From contig NZ_JAFLSB010000053.1 of NCBI RefSeq assembly GCF_022511165.1, forward strand, positions 1 to 9,761: a stretch of DNA of 9,761 bases, in the 5' to 3' direction. Shown here piece by piece: positions 6,780 to 9,761 of this stretch. The position numbers were made by a program, and so were the translations under genes. Within the stretch, counting starts at the first letter, position 1. Each line of letters begins with the position of its first letter. The notes below the pieces were generated by a model. The model saw only the letters and a list, made by a program, of their open reading frames with translations. It was not told the DNA's origin and made no database searches. The DNA comes from Helicobacter sp. Its GTDB lineage: Bacteria > Campylobacterota > Campylobacteria > Campylobacterales > Helicobacteraceae.

Positions 6780-7928
6780 ATGAATAGCATTAAACGACTT
6801 TTTGTGAGCGCGTGTGAGCCAAGCGCGAACATACATCTCCGCCCACTTGCTCAAAAGCTTGATACATCACTGCAGATTTGTGGAGTATTTGAACCAAGCG
6901 TATTTACAGAATTTCCTAACGCGCAACCTACATATACTTTGGAAGAATTTGCGGTTATGGGATTTATTGATGTGATGAAAAAACTTGCATTTTTCAAAAA
7001 TGCTATTGAAAAAATGAGCAAGCTCGCTGAACGAAGCGATGTCGTGCTGCTTATGGATAGCTCAAGTTTTAATCTTCCTATTGCCAAAACCCTCAAAGAA
7101 AATGGCTCAAAAGTGCCAATAATATATTATATTTTGCCGCAAGTGTGGGCGTGGAAACCTTGGAGAGCAAAACAAATAGAAACTCTATGCGATTATCTCT
7201 GTGCCACCTTGCCTTTTGAGCTCACTATGTATCCTCAGGCAAGAGAAAAAGGTAAGGCACGATATGTAGGGCACCCCTTGCTTGATGAGATTTCGCAATT
7301 TAAAACCGAGCCTCTGCCATTAGAAAATGGCAAAATCGCTTTTATGCCCGGCAGTCGCAAGAGTGAGATTCAAAGAATCTTCCCTATTTTTGCCAAAGTA
7401 GCAAAACAGTTACCAAATCCTAAGATTCTTGTCATACCTGAACATTTTAAAGATCTTGATAAACAGGCTTTAACCCAAATATATGGAAAAGATATAAATC
7501 TCTTTGAAACAAGCTTTGATGCAAATGCTACACTTTATGAGAGCAGCTTTGCTTTTATTTGCTCTGGCACAGCAACCCTGCAAGCTGCACTTATTGGCAC
7601 ACCTTTTGTGCTTGTTTATAAAACGCGCGGGACTGATATTTTGTTTGCTCGTGCGCTTGTGAGGCTTAATCACATAGGCATTGCAAATATCCTCTACAAT
7701 GCCCTTCATTTAAATGGCTCACACATTGGCAATAAAGAGATTCACCCTGAATTGGTGCAAGGCAATCTCACCGCAATCAGCCTCCTTAAAGCCTACAATG
7801 ATACGCGTCCTGAACTCTTTTTCTTTAAAGTAAAAGAGCTTAGAGGCTACCTTAAACACGGCAGTGTAAGAAGAGTAGCAAACCTTATTTTAAAGCTTTT
7901 AAATGAAAACAATAATGATTTAGGCTGA
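6780..7928 (+). CDS. lpxB: lipid-A-disaccharide synthase
   Basis: Membrane-associated GT19 glycosyltransferase that joins UDP-2,3-diacylglucosamine to lipid X, forming the lipid A disaccharide. With the ATG at 6780 it has 382 aa, equal to the E. coli enzyme. Landmarks: CEPSAN (12-17, in place of the usual GExSGD), FAVMGFIDV (57-65), Asp93 in MDSSSFN (aligned to catalytic Asp98 of E. coli), YYILPQVWAWKPWRAKQI (116-133), YVGHPLLDE (162-170), Arg193 in MPGSRKSEI (E. coli Arg201), CSGTATLQAAL (261-271), and Asn303 in IANIL (E. coli Asn316). The frame is open back to 6687, but those 31 residues overlap the coiled-coil gene and do not resemble LpxB. The ribosome site is poor (AAGGAT, 13 bases upstream), so coupling to the previous gene, 4 bases away, is likely. 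Confidence 0.95.
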   Translation: MNSIKRLFVSACEPSANIHLRPLAQKLDTSLQICGVFEPSVFTEFPNAQPTYTLEEFAVMGFIDVMKKLAFFKNAIEKMSKLAERSDVVLLMDSSSFNLPIAKTLKENGSKVPIIYYILPQVWAWKPWRAKQIETLCDYLCATLPFELTMYPQAREKGKARYVGHPLLDEISQFKTEPLPLENGKIAFMPGSRKSEIQRIFPIFAKVAKQLPNPKILVIPEHFKDLDKQALTQIYGKDINLFETSFDANATLYESSFAFICSGTATLQAALIGTPFVLVYKTRGTDILFARALVRLNHIGIANILYNALHLNGSHIGNKEIHPELVQGNLTAISLLKAYNDTRPELFFFKVKELRGYLKHGSVRRVANLILKLLNENNNDLG

Positions 7929-7950
7929 TTTTACTTCTTTTTAAGTCTTT

Positions 7951-7956
7951 TATAAT
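7951..7956 (+). promoter_or_regulatory. TATAAT promoter of the transporter-ilvD unit
   Basis: A perfect TATAAT behind a T-rich run (TTTTTAAGTCTTT) in the 84-base gap after lpxB. A start near 7963 would leave a leader of about 50 nt. Two direct copies of TTTTAAGT (7939-7946, 7960-7967), exactly 21 bases apart, bracket the box. AAGTA-GGA-TACTT (7964-7976) lies at the predicted transcription start. No lpxB terminator hairpin is visible. Confidence 0.65.
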
Positions 7957-8012
7957 GAATTTTAAGTAGGATACTTCTTTAATCTCAAATATATTTCTTA
8001 AAAAGGCGCATA

Positions 8013-9401
8013 ATGAATGGTTTTAGTAAAATTGGTTTTATCCTCGCTGCCCTTGGAAGCTCGATTGGCTTAGGGCATATTTGGCGATTCCCCTACATCG
8101 CAGGAGTAAATGGTGGTGGCGCATTTGTGCTTTTGTATTTATTTCTTGCACTCTCTATTGGGGTAGCTATGCTTATTGGCGAGATGTTTATTGGAAATAA
8201 AGGAAGAGCAAACACCTCTAAAAGCTATGAGAATCTCGCTCCACAAGGACACAAAAAATGGCGATATGCAGGAATCACACTCATTGGTGGTCCTATTATT
8301 CTCTCTTTTTATGCCATTGTGCTAGGTTGGGTGTTTTACTATCTCCTCAATATAAGCTTTAATCTCCCCACCAATATGGAAAATTCGGAAGCTATTTTTA
8401 ATCATCTCTACACAGAGGGCTTTGTGCCTCAAAGTCTGGGACTACTTTTTGTAATGTGTGTGAGTGCATTTGTGATTTCACGCGGCGTAAAAAAAGGTAT
8501 AGAGCTTTTAAATCTTATCCTTACTCCCCTACTTTTTATCATTTTCTTTGGGTTGCTTTTTTATGCAATGAGTATGGATTCTTTTAGCAAAGCCGTGGCT
8601 TTTATGCTAAGCGTGGATATAGAAGGATTTAAAAAGGCATTGCAACCAAGTGTGTTTATTGATTCTTTAGGGCAAGTATTTTTCTCACTCTCTCTTGGTG
8701 TGGGGATTATCATCACTTATGCAGCGTCCTCACAGCCTCATCAAAATCTGCTTAAAAGCGCATTATGGATTGTTATTTCCGGCGTTGTCATTGCTATTAT
8801 GGCTGGGCTTATGATTTTTACCTTTGTGTATGAATATGGTGGCGCAGTAGGTAAGGGGGCGGGGCTTATTTTTACCACCCTACCCGTTATGCTCTCCCAC
8901 CTTGGCATTTTGGGCAATGTGATTGCTTGCCTTTTCCTTATTGCCTTTAGTTTTGCTGGAATTACTTCTGCTATTTCCCTGCTTGAGCCTGTAGTAATGT
9001 ATGTGTGTGAAACGCGTGGTTGGAATCGAGCAAAGGCAACTTGGAGCATCAGTGCAGCTATTTTTGCACTTGGAATGTTGATTGTCTGCTCAATTTGCAC
9101 ACCCTTAAGCGAATATCTTACCTTTGGCGCAAAATCACTAATGGATATTATAGAATTCCTCTCTGCTAATGTCATTATGACGCTTGGAGGGCTCTTGGCA
9201 GTGATTTTCATTGGCTATATCGTGCCAAAGGAGCAATTACGCGATAAAAGCCAAACTTTCTTTACTCCTATGATGTTTAATGTGTGGTATATCATTATGC
9301 GCTACATCGCGCCATTTATTACGATTGTAGTATTTTTAGCAGTTTGTGTAGAGTTTTTCACAGGACAAAATATCGCAAGTTTTCTTTTTAGCGATGATTA
9401 A
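8013..9401 (+). CDS. sodium:neurotransmitter symporter (NSS) family transporter
   Basis: Inner-membrane Na+-dependent uptake system of the LeuT/MhsT fold, probably for an amino acid. It has 462 aa and about 11 helices, typical for bacterial members. TM1 carries GSSIGLGHIWRFPY (15-28) followed by the GGGAF loop (34-38). TM6 has FFSLSLGVG (223-231), where LeuT has FFTLSLGFG, so the Na1 ligand Thr254 becomes Ser. TM8 has FAGITS (314-319), which keeps the LeuT Na2 ligands (Ala351, Thr354, Ser355). Oddity: His22 stands where LeuT has the Na1 ligand Asn27. The start has AAAAGG at 8001-8006, 6 bases upstream. It is followed 26 bases later by ilvD, hinting at a branched-chain substrate, but this is only inference. 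H. pylori carries members of this family (HP0497/HP0498, from memory). Confidence 0.92.
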   Translation: MNGFSKIGFILAALGSSIGLGHIWRFPYIAGVNGGGAFVLLYLFLALSIGVAMLIGEMFIGNKGRANTSKSYENLAPQGHKKWRYAGITLIGGPIILSFYAIVLGWVFYYLLNISFNLPTNMENSEAIFNHLYTEGFVPQSLGLLFVMCVSAFVISRGVKKGIELLNLILTPLLFIIFFGLLFYAMSMDSFSKAVAFMLSVDIEGFKKALQPSVFIDSLGQVFFSLSLGVGIIITYAASSQPHQNLLKSALWIVISGVVIAIMAGLMIFTFVYEYGGAVGKGAGLIFTTLPVMLSHLGILGNVIACLFLIAFSFAGITSAISLLEPVVMYVCETRGWNRAKATWSISAAIFALGMLIVCSICTPLSEYLTFGAKSLMDIIEFLSANVIMTLGGLLAVIFIGYIVPKEQLRDKSQTFFTPMMFNVWYIIMRYIAPFITIVVFLAVCVEFFTGQNIASFLFSDD

Positions 9402-9427
9402 GACAAACCTTAAATAAGGAGATTCTA

Positions 9428-9761
9428 ATGCGAAGCGATATCATTAAAAAAGGCTATCAAAAAGCCCCGCATAGGAGTTTATTACGTGCTACGGGTTTAA
9501 CAGATGAAGATTTCAATAAACCCTTTATTGGCGTAGCAAATAGCTATATCGATATTATTCCGGGGCATTTTTTTCTTAATCGTTATGCACAAATTATCAA
9601 AGAGGAGATTAGAAAAGCCGGTGGCGTGCCTTTTGAGTTTAATACCATTGGCGTTGATGATGGGATTGCTATGGGGCATAGTGGTATGCTCTATTCATTG
9701 CCAAGCCGCGAACTCATCGCCGATAGTATTGAAACGATGATGAATGCTCACGCCCTTGATG
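9428..9761 (+). CDS. ilvD: dihydroxy-acid dehydratase, 3' end outside the window
   Basis: N-terminal 111 codons of a protein that is usually about 560 aa; the reading frame is open at the window edge. The enzyme dehydrates 2,3-dihydroxy-isovalerate and -methylvalerate in valine, isoleucine and (indirectly) leucine synthesis, using an Fe-S cluster. Recognised from MRSDIIKKGYQKAPHRSLLR, RATGLTDEDFNKPFIGVANS (21-40), PGHFFLN, AGGVPFEFNTIGVDDGIAMG and SLPSRELIADSIE. The segment IIPGH has Gly where [2Fe-2S]-type enzymes have a cluster Cys (PCN), and VDDG has Asp where many have Cys. Both are as in the E. coli oxygen-sensitive [4Fe-4S] type. A good Shine-Dalgarno AAGGAG (9416-9421) lies 6 bases before the ATG. 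The gap to the transporter is 26 bases with no terminator, so co-transcription is likely. Confidence 0.95.
   Translation, partial: MRSDIIKKGYQKAPHRSLLRATGLTDEDFNKPFIGVANSYIDIIPGHFFLNRYAQIIKEEIRKAGGVPFEFNTIGVDDGIAMGHSGMLYSLPSRELIADSIETMMNAHALD

Noticed and set aside
8741..9211. Open frame of 156 codons on the minus strand inside the transporter gene
   Set aside because: A shadow of the plus-strand membrane-protein gene, with no ribosome site or recognisable protein.
9408..9419. CCTTA-AA-TAAGG before ilvD as an RNA hairpin hiding the ribosome site
   Set aside because: The two-base loop cannot form a stable hairpin and the repeat is short.

Overview
The window looks like chromosomal DNA from an enterohepatic-type Helicobacter (phylum Campylobacterota). 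The evidence is a low to moderate GC content, Helicobacter-like protein sequences (HypA with Cys74/77/91/94, LpxB with CEPSAN), and the order hypA - coiled-coil gene - lpxB, which I recall from H. pylori. The species cannot be fixed from the sequence alone. No RNA genes, insertion sequences, phage genes or CRISPR arrays are visible. No gene-free stretch exceeds 300 bases; the longest gaps are about 80 bases and hold promoters.

Left half, all on the minus strand: a divergent promoter region near 5822-5904 drives ispG (isoprenoid synthesis), then proA (proline synthesis, overlapping ispG by 8 bases), then an EptA-type phosphoethanolamine transferase (3 bases after proA), then a small secreted beta-barrel outer-membrane protein. 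This is probably one transcription unit. A Bcr/CflA-type drug exporter follows on the same strand and has its own good -10 element. The OMP leader carries an 8-bp inverted repeat that covers part of its ribosome binding site.

Right half, all on the plus strand: hypA (nickel delivery to hydrogenase and urease), an uncharacterised coiled-coil protein, and lpxB (lipid A disaccharide synthase) form one group. A second promoter with a perfect TATAAT then drives a sodium:neurotransmitter-symporter-family amino-acid transporter, followed 26 bases later by ilvD (branched-chain amino-acid synthesis), which runs off the right end.

Functionally the window mixes housekeeping metabolism with cell-envelope building: LpxB makes the lipid A core that the EptA-type enzyme would decorate, and the OMP sits in the same membrane. 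The main unexplained signal is not a gene. The 7-mer AGATTCT/AGAATCT (AGAWTCT, containing GANTC) occurs 19 times by eye, against about 2 expected from base composition. It falls in all three codon phases and on both strands. No clearly novel multi-gene defence or mobile system is present.
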